A stretch of 10,108 bases of DNA from Rickettsia endosymbiont of Bryobia graminum (lineage in GTDB: Bacteria > Pseudomonadota > Alphaproteobacteria > Rickettsiales > Rickettsiaceae): assembly GCA_020881085.1 (NCBI GenBank), contig JAJIYR010000175.1, positions 1 through 10,108 on the forward strand, written 5' to 3'. Numbering within the stretch: the stretch's first letter is position 1; every line of letters begins with the position of its first letter. The position numbers were made by a program, and so were the translations under genes. Below the pieces are notes generated by a model that saw nothing but the letters and a program-made list of their open reading frames with translations, made no database searches and was not told where the DNA came from. Positions 1-6,834 of this stretch are shown in pieces.

Positions 1-316
1 ATGAACACCATCCATAAAATATATGGCTTCCTTATCTCTGAGATTCCCTTTTAGCAAACTGTAGTTTAACTTAAATAATTCTTGCTTGTCAAAATCTAGC
101 TTAGACGGTACTATTTTCGGCTTCTTGTAAACAAATCCCAATTTGTATAGTAATTTTGTTACTCCCGTTATAGTATATGTTACCCTCTATCTATTCTCAA
201 TGTGATGTATGATATCTTTGCCCTACACATTTTTATTTGATTCTAGGTGAGTCACTAATTCTGTCTTATCATCATCACTTAATTTGCTTGCGCTACACCC
301 ATTGTCGGTATTAAGC
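1..316 (-). pseudogene. IS630-family transposase remnant, cut by the window edge
   Basis: Reading the minus strand from about 316 down to 1 gives a broken transposase. From 300 it reads GCSASKLSDDDKTELVTHLE, then later YTITGVTKLLYKLGFVYKKP, and ends at the edge with AIYFMDGVH. The order of a KLSD..ELV..LE helix, a T..GVTKLL..GF.YKKPK segment and an acidic 'FMDGVH' strand is that of IS630/Tc1-type DDE transposases, where the last segment carries the catalytic Asp region. Two in-frame TAG stops (223-225 and 187-189, minus-strand reading) show it is not functional. No start codon in this frame is visible; instead the upstream sequence is an IS3-type OrfA start. The family call rests on motif memory without a search. 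The rest of the gene lies left of the window. Confidence 0.72.
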
Positions 317-403
317 TTATTGGCTTTTTGATTTATCAGATACTTGTACTAATTTTACTGCTTCTCGTTTAAATTCATCTGTATATTTTATTCCTTTTGG
401 CAT
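317..403 (-). pseudogene. Truncated IS3-type OrfA transposase N-terminus
   Basis: A minus-strand ATG at 403-401, preceded by an AGGAG ribosome binding site, opens a 28-codon frame that starts MPKGIKYTDEFKREAVKLV and stops with TAA at 319-317. The 'Y(T/S)DEFKREAVKLV' start is the classic helix-turn-helix entry of OrfA proteins (Transposase_8 type) in IS3-family elements, normally about 90-100 residues long. Here it breaks off after the first helix, where the IS630-type remnant begins. The protein cannot be active. It probably records an insertion or recombination of one element into another, or deletion between them. Confidence 0.68.
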
Positions 404-433
404 TTCTTTTACTCCTTTTCTTTTATAGACTAC

Positions 434-459
434 GTGTCCGGAAAAGTAGTACTAGATCA
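434..459 (-). mobile_element. Probable IS3-type element end (terminal repeat)
   Basis: Read on the minus strand, this stretch starts TGATCTAGTACTAC and ends CCGGACAC, 30 bases before the OrfA start at 403. IS3-family ends typically begin with TG and often carry a GGACA-like block before orfA, so this is probably the orfA-side terminal repeat. The matching far end and any target duplication are outside the window or lost, so the boundary at 459 is an inference. Confidence 0.4.
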
Positions 460-565
460 GTTGCTGTTAAAGGTTTTTCTAAAAATCATAATTATATAAT
501 TGTTTCTCATTTTTCCATCGTTGCTTTTATTGCAAAATTAATTTATTTTGCATAGCTAGTTATTA

Positions 566-571
566 TATAAT
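566..571 (+). promoter_or_regulatory. Candidate -10 box for pheST
   Basis: A perfect TATAAT lies 17 bases before the pheS ATG. There is no convincing TTGACA; the best-placed hexamer, TTTATT at 542-547, gives an 18-base spacer. The gap 460-588 holds nothing else I can name. If used, the leader would be only about 10 bases, leaving no room for a phenylalanine leader-peptide attenuator of the enterobacterial pheM kind. In such AT-rich DNA a TATAAT can occur by chance. Confidence 0.3.
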
Positions 572-588
572 TTAGCTATTTGAGTATT

Positions 589-1638
589 ATGGACAATCTG
601 AAGGAAATACTAAAATCTGCTGGGAGTAAAATAGAATCCAGCAAGAATATTCAAGAACTACAGCAAGTGAGAGTAGAATTTCTTGGTAAGCAAAGTCTAA
701 TTAATCAAGAGACAAGAAAATTGGGGTCTCTTGGGGCAGATGAGCGTAAGCAATTAGGAGAAATAATTAATTTAAGTAAATCACAGATTAGTGATTTACT
801 TGAAAAGAAACAATTAGTTTTAGAAGAACTAGAGTTAAATAAGCGTTTTACTGACGAAAAAACAGATTTAACAATTCCTGCTAGAGTAAATAAGCAAGGT
901 AGTATTCATCCAATAACTCAAGCAACTGAAGAGTTGATACAAGTTTTTGCTAAGTTTGGTTTAACAGTAAAAACTGGTCCTAGTATTGAAAGTGATTGGT
1001 ATAATTTTACTGCTTTAAATATTGACGAGAATCATCCAGCAAGGCAGATGCATGATACTTTTTATCTAAAAGGAAAAGATAAAGAGAATAATTTATTATT
1101 ACGCACCCACACTTCCCCTATTCAAATTAGAGCAATGGAGAACAATCAGCCACCTTTTAGAATCGTTGCTCCTGGTAGAACCTATAGATCTGACTATGAT
1201 ATGACTCACACTCCAATGTTTCACCAAATTGAAGGGTTAGTAGTCGATGAAAATATTAATATGGGACATTTAAAATATATAATTATTGAATTTATTAAGG
1301 ATTTTTTTGAGCAATCAAATATAGAAGTGCGTTTTAGACCAAGTTTTTTCCCATTTACTGAACCGTCAGCTGAAGTAGATATTAAGATGAAAGATAGTGA
1401 TAAGTGGCTAGAAGTTCTTGGTTGTGGAATGGTTCATCCTAATGTCCTTAAAAATATTGGTATAGATAGTGATAAATATCAAGGATTTGCTTTTGGTTTA
1501 GGAGTAGAACGTTTTGCTATGTTAAAATATGGGATTAAAGATTTGAGACAGTTTTTTGAAGGTGATATTAGATGGTTAAAACACTATAATTTCTCAGCCT
1601 TTGATATACCATCTCTTGCAGGGGGGTTAACAAGATGA
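589..1638 (+). CDS. pheS: Phenylalanyl-tRNA synthetase alpha subunit
   Basis: PheS (349 aa) is the catalytic subunit of the alpha2-beta2 enzyme that attaches phenylalanine to tRNA-Phe in the cytoplasm. The first ~85 residues form the charged helical (coiled-coil) arm that binds tRNA. The class II synthetase core follows: motif 2 is visible as [18 protein letters not shown] (from about residue 195) and motif 3 as [13 protein letters not shown] (from about 299, with the conserved Arg at 308). The IPAR...GS.HPI.Q block and the HPARQ...TFYL segment are also typical of PheS. Length is normal for the family. I prefer the ATG at 589 over the in-frame TTG at 580, because alphaproteobacterial PheS proteins begin close to the MDNL-type helix. 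The stop overlaps the pheT start by ATGA, which suggests translational coupling. No truncation or missing motif is seen. Confidence 0.97.
   Translation: MDNLKEILKSAGSKIESSKNIQELQQVRVEFLGKQSLINQETRKLGSLGADERKQLGEIINLSKSQISDLLEKKQLVLEELELNKRFTDEKTDLTIPARVNKQGSIHPITQATEELIQVFAKFGLTVKTGPSIESDWYNFTALNIDENHPARQMHDTFYLKGKDKENNLLLRTHTSPIQIRAMENNQPPFRIVAPGRTYRSDYDMTHTPMFHQIEGLVVDENINMGHLKYIIIEFIKDFFEQSNIEVRFRPSFFPFTEPSAEVDIKMKDSDKWLEVLGCGMVHPNVLKNIGIDSDKYQGFAFGLGVERFAMLKYGIKDLRQFFEGDIRWLKHYNFSAFDIPSLAGGLTR
1620..1626 (+). promoter_or_regulatory. Purine-rich ribosome binding site for pheT inside pheS
   Basis: AGGGGGG lies eight bases before the pheT ATG and within the last codons of pheS (encoding the Gly-Gly of ...LAGGLTR). 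It is one of the few strong Shine-Dalgarno-like sites in the window and supports the ATG at 1635 as the pheT start. Confidence 0.6.
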
Positions 1639-4034
1639 AATTTACTTATAATTGGTTAAAAAGATTTTTAGATACTGATAAATCTGTGGTAGAGATATCA
1701 GATACTCTTACTATGTTAGGTCTCGAGGTTGAAGAGATAATTGATAGAAGAGATGAATTGAAAGATTTTGAAGTAGCTCAAATAGTAAGTACTAGACCTC
1801 ATCCGTCAGCTGATAAGTTAAAAATTTGTGAAGTTCAGACTAAAGATGGAAGTTTGCAAATCGTTTGTGGAGCTCCAAACGCTCGTGAAAATATTAAGGT
1901 TGTTTTAGCAAAGGTTGGTAGTGAAATTCCTAACGGTAAGTTTAAGATTAAGGAATCATCAATACGTGGTGAGAAAAGTTGTGGAATGCTTTGTTCAGAA
2001 GATGAATTACTATTAAGTTCTACTTCAGAAGGTATTATAGAGCTACCTGATTTTGCACAAGTTGGAGAATCATTAATAAATTATTATGGTATATCTGATC
2101 CAGTTTTTCATATTAATATTACCCCTAATCGTGGTGATGCGCTTGGAGTTTATGGTATAGCTAGAGATTTAATGGCTAAAAACGTTGGTAAGCTCAAGCA
2201 ACTAGAGGTAAAAGAAATTGAAGAAGGTTTTCAGTCTAACCTATTTTTAGATATAAGAGATACAGTAGTTGTTCCGTTATTTGCTGTTAGAGAAATAAGA
2301 AATCTAAAAAATCAAGAGAGTCCTAAATGGCTAAAGCAGCTATTGCAAAATATTGGAGTAAAGTCTGTTTCAGCTATAGTAGATGTTACTAATTATATTT
2401 CGTATAGTTTTGGGCAACCAATGCATGCTTATGATAAAAATAAGTTTTTAGGCAATATGACAGTTGGTTTGTTGAAGGAAAGAGTTAAGTTTGTTGCTTT
2501 AAATGGTAAGGAATACCAGTTAGAACAAGGTGATTTAGTAATTGAAGATAATTCTAATGTTCAAGGAATTGCAGGTATTATAGGTGGTGAAAATAGTAGT
2601 TGTAGTTTAGAAACGCAAAATATTCTTTTAGAGGCGGCATGTTTTGTTCCTGAATATATCACTAGAACAGGCAGGCATTTACAGATTGACACAGATGCTC
2701 GTTATCGTTTTGAACGTAATGTTGATCAACAATTTACTCTACAAGCTTTAAATATTGCTTCGGAAATGATTGTATCTATATGCGGTGGAGAAGTATCGCA
2801 AGCAATATATAAGGAAGAGAATAAGCCTATTCAAAAATCAATAGAATTTTCTATGGATTTTGTTACTAAGTTTACAGGTATGAGTTTAGGTAAAGAGGAA
2901 GTTTGCGATATTTTAGAGCGGTTAGGTTTTCTTATAGAAGATAAGAATCAAAATATCTTAAAAACTACACCTCCATCTTGGCGTCAAGATGTCAGAATTA
3001 AGGAAGATCTAGTTGAAGAAATCGTACGTATTTATGGTTATGATAGGCTGGAACAAATCAAATTACCACAGATGGAGATAAGTAAAATTATTCCTAAAGA
3101 GCAAAAAAGAATTATTGATATAAAAAGAATTTTAGCTAATTGTGGATATGATGAGGTAGTTACAAATTCTTTCATGTATAGCGGAATAGCAAAGCTATTT
3201 GCTCCAATTAAAGAGGAGTTATTACTGTTAAACCCTATCAATATTGATAATGATTACATGCGAGCAACTATTATCGGTAATTTATTGAAGATAGTGCAAA
3301 AAAATTTAGATAGATCAATTAAAGATATTTCTGTGATGGAAGTAGGGCCAATATTTGATGATTGTGGAATAAATGGAGAGAAGCTTTTTGCTGCGGGTAT
3401 AAAGTCTGGTCAATATAGTAGAAAAAACTGTCATTCAGAAGGAAGATTATTTGATGTATTTGATATTAAATCTGATTTAGCTACTGTTTTAGATTATATG
3501 AATTTATCAATAGATAAATGTCAATTTGGTGCAGTTGATTTACCTTATTATCACCCGACAAAATCGCCTAGTATCAAACTAGGCAAGAACGTCATTGCTT
3601 ATTTTGGGCAGATTCATCCAGCTATATTAAAATATTTTGATATTACTCAAGATGTATTTGCTTTTGAATTAAATATTACCAATATTCCTTTTGGCAAAGT
3701 AAAATTTGGTAGAAGAGATGAATATGTTATTTCTGATTATCAACCAACTATTAGAGATTATGCTTTTATAGTTGATATTGACCAACCAGTTGGGGATATA
3801 TTAGCAAGTATTAAAAATATTGATAAAAAAATAATAAAATCAGTAGATTTATTTGATATTTATTCTGGTAATAAATTGGTAGAAGGAAAAAAATCCGTAG
3901 CAATGAAAGTTCATTTTCAAGCAGATGACCGTACTTTAAATGAAGATGATTTAAATAACTTAAGTAATAGTATTATTTCGGCTATGGAGAATAAGTTTCA
4001 TGGTCAATTGCGAGGAGGAGAAGACATTAAATAA
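1635..4034 (+). CDS. pheT: Phenylalanyl-tRNA synthetase beta subunit
   Basis: PheT (799 aa, normal bacterial length) partners PheS in the tRNA-Phe charging tetramer; it binds tRNA and hydrolyses mischarged Tyr-tRNA-Phe. Domains in order: N-terminal helix beginning MKFTYNWL; an EMAP-II/OB-type tRNA-binding domain at about 45-150 ([35 protein letters not shown]); the B3/B4 editing domain at about 210-385, with [16 protein letters not shown] (from 314) and RYRFERNVD (from 356); the B5 domain at about 400-475; a catalytic-like core at about 480-690; and a C-terminal FDX-ACB anticodon-binding domain from about 702 ([13 protein letters not shown] to the end). The start overlaps the pheS stop by ATGA. 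All domains appear intact, so editing is probably retained. A hairpin starts at the stop codon and probably ends the pheST transcript. Confidence 0.97.
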   Translation: MKFTYNWLKRFLDTDKSVVEISDTLTMLGLEVEEIIDRRDELKDFEVAQIVSTRPHPSADKLKICEVQTKDGSLQIVCGAPNARENIKVVLAKVGSEIPNGKFKIKESSIRGEKSCGMLCSEDELLLSSTSEGIIELPDFAQVGESLINYYGISDPVFHINITPNRGDALGVYGIARDLMAKNVGKLKQLEVKEIEEGFQSNLFLDIRDTVVVPLFAVREIRNLKNQESPKWLKQLLQNIGVKSVSAIVDVTNYISYSFGQPMHAYDKNKFLGNMTVGLLKERVKFVALNGKEYQLEQGDLVIEDNSNVQGIAGIIGGENSSCSLETQNILLEAACFVPEYITRTGRHLQIDTDARYRFERNVDQQFTLQALNIASEMIVSICGGEVSQAIYKEENKPIQKSIEFSMDFVTKFTGMSLGKEEVCDILERLGFLIEDKNQNILKTTPPSWRQDVRIKEDLVEEIVRIYGYDRLEQIKLPQMEISKIIPKEQKRIIDIKRILANCGYDEVVTNSFMYSGIAKLFAPIKEELLLLNPINIDNDYMRATIIGNLLKIVQKNLDRSIKDISVMEVGPIFDDCGINGEKLFAAGIKSGQYSRKNCHSEGRLFDVFDIKSDLATVLDYMNLSIDKCQFGAVDLPYYHPTKSPSIKLGKNVIAYFGQIHPAILKYFDITQDVFAFELNITNIPFGKVKFGRRDEYVISDYQPTIRDYAFIVDIDQPVGDILASIKNIDKKIIKSVDLFDIYSGNKLVEGKKSVAMKVHFQADDRTLNEDDLNNLSNSIISAMENKFHGQLRGGEDIK

Positions 4035-4059
4035 ACAGCTAATTAATGCTGTTTATTTA
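4028..4059 (+). terminator. Hairpin terminator at the end of pheT
   Basis: A perfect 12-bp inverted repeat (4028-4039 pairing with 4048-4059, 8-base loop TAATTAAT) begins just before the pheT TAA. The arms contain AAATAAACAGC and GCTGTTTATTT. Only a short mixed T/A tract lies inside the 3' arm, so it is a plausible but not textbook intrinsic terminator. Its A- and T-rich flanks would also allow it to work from the other strand. Confidence 0.55.
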
Positions 4060-4147
4060 GCCGTAAGAGGATTTTGCTTAGAATAGTATAGCAGTTATTA
4101 TTAATGCTATTCAAAGATTGAATAATATTAAAACTTAATTGTTATAA

Positions 4148-4351
4148 GAAGAGGTTAGAGAAATTTTATCTGCTGCAGCTGGTTATAATAATAAGATTAT
4201 CCGAGAATTAATTGTTGAAGCGGTTAACAATCAAGGATTACCTACTGAATAACAAAAAACTAGGTTAGGCGGTGTAATGGAAAGTGCAGTGAAAAAATTA
4301 GAGTGCTTAAGCGCTAAAGATAATATGATTCATAATGCTTATTGCATATAG
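4148..4351 (+). pseudogene. Possible decayed reading frame in the pheT-rimP gap
   Basis: One plus-strand frame looks protein-like but is broken. It reads EEVREILSAAAGYNNKIIRE and then LIVEAVNNQGLPTE up to a TAA at 4250-4252, continues in the same frame with QKTRLGGVMESAVKKLECLS and AKDNMIHNAYCI, and ends at TAG 4349-4351. The composition suggests amphipathic helices. Upstream in the same frame are further stops (4145-4147 and earlier). I do not recognise the family. It could be the remains of a small helical protein gene or a chance open frame in AT-rich DNA. The rest of the 4060-4421 gap shows no gene, tRNA or repeat I can support. Confidence 0.35.
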
Positions 4352-4381
4352 GGAATAAATAAAATCTTTTATTGTTGCTTA

Positions 4382-4387
4382 TATAAT
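4382..4387 (+). promoter_or_regulatory. Candidate -10 box upstream of rimP
   Basis: A perfect TATAAT sits 89 bases before the rimP ATG, without a clear -35. If used, transcription would start near 4394 and the leader would carry a weak hairpin (CCATATA 4395-4401 pairing with TATGTGG 4421-4427, one G-U pair) and then the strong terminator hairpin at 4433-4455. In this AT-rich context the match alone is weak evidence. Confidence 0.25.
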
Positions 4388-4432
4388 CAAAATACCATAT
4401 ACTGCAAAAGGTTGAATTATTATGTGGAATAT

Positions 4433-4458
4433 AAAGGTGGGTTTAGCCCACCTTTTTT
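4433..4458 (+). terminator. Strong intrinsic terminator just before rimP, possible attenuator
   Basis: A perfect 9-bp stem (AAAGGTGGG 4433-4441 with CCCACCTTT 4447-4455, loop TTTAG) runs straight into a six-T tract at 4453-4458. It has the clearest intrinsic-terminator architecture in the window, oriented for the plus strand; the minus-strand side has only three T. It ends 17 bases before the rimP start, which leaves little room for a separate downstream promoter. It could be a leftover terminator for the upstream region or a conditional terminator in the rimP-nusA-infB leader. The translated extension from an ATG at 4422 would run through this hairpin and is not a real N-terminus. Confidence 0.8.
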
Positions 4459-4475
4459 ATTGGTTAATTATTATA

Positions 4476-4964
4476 ATGCAAACTATAGAACAACAAATTA
4501 TTAATATAGTACAAGATACTTTAGTAACCTTAGGTTTTGATTTAGTAAAAGTTACTTTAAAAGGAACTCATAATAAGGTATTAGAAGTATTAATAGATAG
4601 ATTAGATGGTAATAAAGTTAGTATAACAGATTGTCGTAATGCTAGTAGAAATATTTCAGCTCTTTTAGATGTTGAAGATGTAATAAAAGATAAGTATTTC
4701 TTAGAGGTATCTTCAGCAGGCATAGAACGTCCTTTAGTAAAATTTGCTGATTATATTAAATTTGTTGGCAAAGAAGCTAATATAAAATTAAATACCCTAT
4801 TGGATGGTAAGACAAGATATCAAGGAAAGATAGTAAAGGCTAATGATAATAAAGTTTATCTTAGCGTTAATAATCAAGAAATAGTTATAGCATTTGATAT
4901 GATCAAAAAGGCTTCCTTGGTATTAACAGACGAGATGTTTAGAAATTTAATGAATAAAAAATAG
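4476..4964 (+). CDS. rimP: Ribosome maturation factor RimP
   Basis: RimP (162 aa) binds the nascent 30S subunit and helps late maturation and assembly of the S12 region. The N-terminal alpha/beta domain (about 1-85) shows TIEQQI, then LGFDLVKVTLKG, LEVLID, and SITDCRNASR, and ends with the signature EVSSAGIERPL at residues 77-87 (the equivalent E. coli motif is SSPGLDRPL). The C-terminal SH3-like domain follows (KFVGKEANIKL to ...DEMF). Start choice: an in-frame ATG at 4422 adds 18 residues, but that stretch is the terminator hairpin, and RimP proteins of Rickettsia begin at MQTIEQQ, so I choose 4476. No good Shine-Dalgarno is visible. A TATAAT (4472-4477) overlaps the start but cannot serve this ATG. 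It leads the conserved cluster; nusA follows after 39 bases. Confidence 0.93.
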   Translation: MQTIEQQIINIVQDTLVTLGFDLVKVTLKGTHNKVLEVLIDRLDGNKVSITDCRNASRNISALLDVEDVIKDKYFLEVSSAGIERPLVKFADYIKFVGKEANIKLNTLLDGKTRYQGKIVKANDNKVYLSVNNQEIVIAFDMIKKASLVLTDEMFRNLMNKK

Positions 4965-5003
4965 AATATTCTTATAACAAATCTTAATAAGGCAAGAAAT
5001 TGT

Positions 5004-6503
5004 ATGATTAATACTGGTAATATAGAAATTTTACAAATTATAGATTCTGTAGCAAGAGAAAAAAATATTCCTAGAGAATCATTAATTACAGCAATGGAAC
5101 AGGCTGTGCAAGTTGCTGGTCGTAAAAAATATGGAAATGATCACAATATTAGAGCTGAAATAAGCAGAAGAACAGGCGATATTAGGCTTTTTAGAGTACT
5201 TGAAGTGGTAGACAAAGCAGAAGATCATTTTACGCAAATTTCTTTAGAAGATGCCAGAGATAGAAAAGAAGATGCTAAATTAGGGGATGAAATACATGAT
5301 CCATTACCCCCTATTGACCTTGGGCGTGTTGCTGCTCAAACTGCTAAGCAAGTTATAATACAAAGAGTAAGTGAAGCAGAGAGAGAAAGGCAATATGCAG
5401 ATTTCAAGGATAGAAAAGGCGAAATTCTAAATGGTACTATTAAAAGAGTAGAATTTAATAATATGATAGTTGATCTTGGAGGTCGTGCTGAAGCTATTAT
5501 TAAAAAAGATCAACTAGTTAGAGGTGAGAGCTATAAAGTTAATGATCGTATTAAAGCGTATGTCCAAGATGTAAGATTAGTAGCAAAAGGACCGCAAATC
5601 TTTTTATCTAGAACTGATGATAAAATGCTTATAAAGCTATTTGAATTAGAAGTTCCAGAAATTTATGATAATATTATAGAAATTAAAGCTGTGGCTCGTG
5701 ATCCTGGTTCTAAAGCAAAGATTGCAGTGTTTGCTTCTGATTCTAGTGTTGATCCAATAGGTACATGTGTTGGGCTTAAGGGTAATAGGGTTAGAGCTAT
5801 TACTAATGAGTTGGGTGGTGAGAAAATAGATATAGTATTATGGAGTAAAAATATTGCTCAATTTGTTATGAATGCTCTTGCTTTATCGGAAATCTCAAAA
5901 ATCGTAATAGATGAAGATCGTCATCTAGTTGATGTAGTAGTAGCTCAAGATAATTTAAGTTTGGCAATTGGTAGAAGAGGGCAGAATGTTAGATTAGCTT
6001 CTAAGCTTACTGGTTGGAATATTAATGTGATGACAGAGGAGCAGGAGTCAAAACGTAGAAGTGAAGAATATAGCTCTATTACCAAATTATTTATGGGTGC
6101 TTTAGATATTGAAGAGGTTATAGCGCAGCTTTTATATGCTAAAGGTTTTATATCTTTAGAACAAATTGCTTCTAGCAAAATTGAAACCTTAATGGATATA
6201 GAAGGTTTCGAAGAAGAGTTAGCAGTTGAGATTCAAAATCGTGCAATTAACTATGTAAATATTAAGAATGAACAAATTCTGAGTAAACTTGAGGAATTGG
6301 GTGTAGAACAAGAATTAATAGATATATTAGAATTATCGCCGGAATCTATATTGAAATTAGCGGAGTATGGCATAAAAACCATAGAAGATTTAGGTGAATT
6401 AAAAGTTAGTGAGTTCAAGTCACTTGTGCCTACTAGTATGAAAGATGAAGATATAGAATTAATAATTGACACTGCTCGTACCAGTAATAGTGAAAATATA
6501 TAA
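5004..6503 (+). CDS. nusA: Transcription elongation/termination factor NusA
   Basis: NusA (499 aa) binds RNA polymerase and nascent RNA, stimulates pausing and hairpin termination, and takes part in antitermination. Domains in order: N-terminal RNAP-binding domain about 1-130 (GRKKYG...; the PPIDLGRVAAQTAKQVI helix near its end); S1 domain about 137-205 (KGEILNGTIKRVEFNNMIVD); KH1 with GLKG at 257-260; KH2 with GRRG at 323-326, in LAIGRRGQNVRLAS; then two C-terminal helix-hairpin-helix acidic repeats (about 360-425 and 430-495) as in longer alpha/gammaproteobacterial NusA. Both KH GXXG loops are intact, so RNA binding is expected. The ATG at 5004 has an AAGG eleven bases upstream. It is 39 bases after rimP and probably cotranscribed. 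It is followed by an unusually long 331-base gap before infB. Confidence 0.97.
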   Translation: MINTGNIEILQIIDSVAREKNIPRESLITAMEQAVQVAGRKKYGNDHNIRAEISRRTGDIRLFRVLEVVDKAEDHFTQISLEDARDRKEDAKLGDEIHDPLPPIDLGRVAAQTAKQVIIQRVSEAERERQYADFKDRKGEILNGTIKRVEFNNMIVDLGGRAEAIIKKDQLVRGESYKVNDRIKAYVQDVRLVAKGPQIFLSRTDDKMLIKLFELEVPEIYDNIIEIKAVARDPGSKAKIAVFASDSSVDPIGTCVGLKGNRVRAITNELGGEKIDIVLWSKNIAQFVMNALALSEISKIVIDEDRHLVDVVVAQDNLSLAIGRRGQNVRLASKLTGWNINVMTEEQESKRRSEEYSSITKLFMGALDIEEVIAQLLYAKGFISLEQIASSKIETLMDIEGFEEELAVEIQNRAINYVNIKNEQILSKLEELGVEQELIDILELSPESILKLAEYGIKTIEDLGELKVSEFKSLVPTSMKDEDIELIIDTARTSNSENI

Positions 6504-6658
6504 TTAGTTTATCATTTAAATGTTATGGTAATGGCGTTTAATGAAGTATATAATAAAGCGTCGTTCTAGTGCAAAGTAATAGAGATAATTAATTTGTTAT
6601 ATTATCTAAGTATTACTGTGTAGAGAATAAAAATTGAATAGTTGTATAGGAGGGCATA
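6504..6658 (+). other. Non-coding part of the nusA-infB gap
   Basis: I see no gene, tRNA or terminator here. All frames are short; the longest run I noted is a 14-codon frame from an ATG near 6524 without a ribosome site. An AGGAGGG purine block at 6648-6654 is not followed at a normal distance by a start codon with an open frame. It may be decayed sequence. Confidence 0.4.
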
Positions 6659-6782
6659 AGGTAAGAACTATGTCGCTTTTGTGTAGGTAAGAATCCGTAT
6701 AAAATCTTAGAAAGACTTAAGGTATTATGGATCCCCGCCTTCTCGGGGATAAAGTCAAAGGTATAAATTACCTATCTTACCT
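6659..6782. repeat. Nested direct and inverted repeat cluster, possible Rickettsia-type palindromic element or MITE
   Basis: The stretch is built from repeats. AGGTAAGA occurs directly at 6659-6666 and 6685-6692, and inverted as TCTTACCT at 6775-6782. AAGGTAT occurs directly at 6719-6725 and 6758-6764. The central GC-rich hairpin is ATCCCCG (6731-6737) with CGGGGAT (6744-6750), loop CCTTCT; GACTT 6714-6718 with AAGTC 6752-6756 encloses it; AGGTA 6759-6763 pairs with TACCT 6769-6773 beside it. Together they would fold into a long nested stem. No T tract follows, so it is not a standard terminator. Rickettsiae carry dispersed palindromic elements of about this size, but I cannot confirm membership from a single copy. 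No transposase is present. It lies between two genes that usually sit close together. Confidence 0.6.
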
Positions 6783-6834
6783 CTCTGAAAACACTGAATT
6801 TTAAAACAAAATTTTTAGTAGAAGTTAAATAATT

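Noticed and set aside
3038..3241. Minus-strand open frame inside pheT
   Set aside because: It is antisense to a fully supported PheT core domain, with no recognisable motif.
4422..4475. N-terminal 18-residue hydrophobic extension of RimP from the ATG at 4422
   Set aside because: It translates the intrinsic terminator hairpin and T tract. Known rickettsial RimP proteins begin at the MQTIEQQ position (4476).
4035..4475. tRNA gene ahead of rimP, as metY in Escherichia coli
   Set aside because: I found no cloverleaf, no GTTCRA-type T arm and no CCA-ended acceptor stem on reading the gap.
4472..4477. TATAAT overlapping the rimP start as a promoter
   Set aside because: It overlaps the start codon, so it could not drive a transcript containing this ATG, and it has no -35 match.
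5945..6472. Two minus-strand open frames inside nusA
   Set aside because: They are shadows of the nusA KH2 and C-terminal repeat coding sequence; serine-rich antisense translations with no domain.
6670..6690. Six-codon leader-peptide-like frame ATG TCG ... TAA before infB
   Set aside because: The AGGAGGG block is too far upstream and the peptide has no run of a regulatory amino acid.
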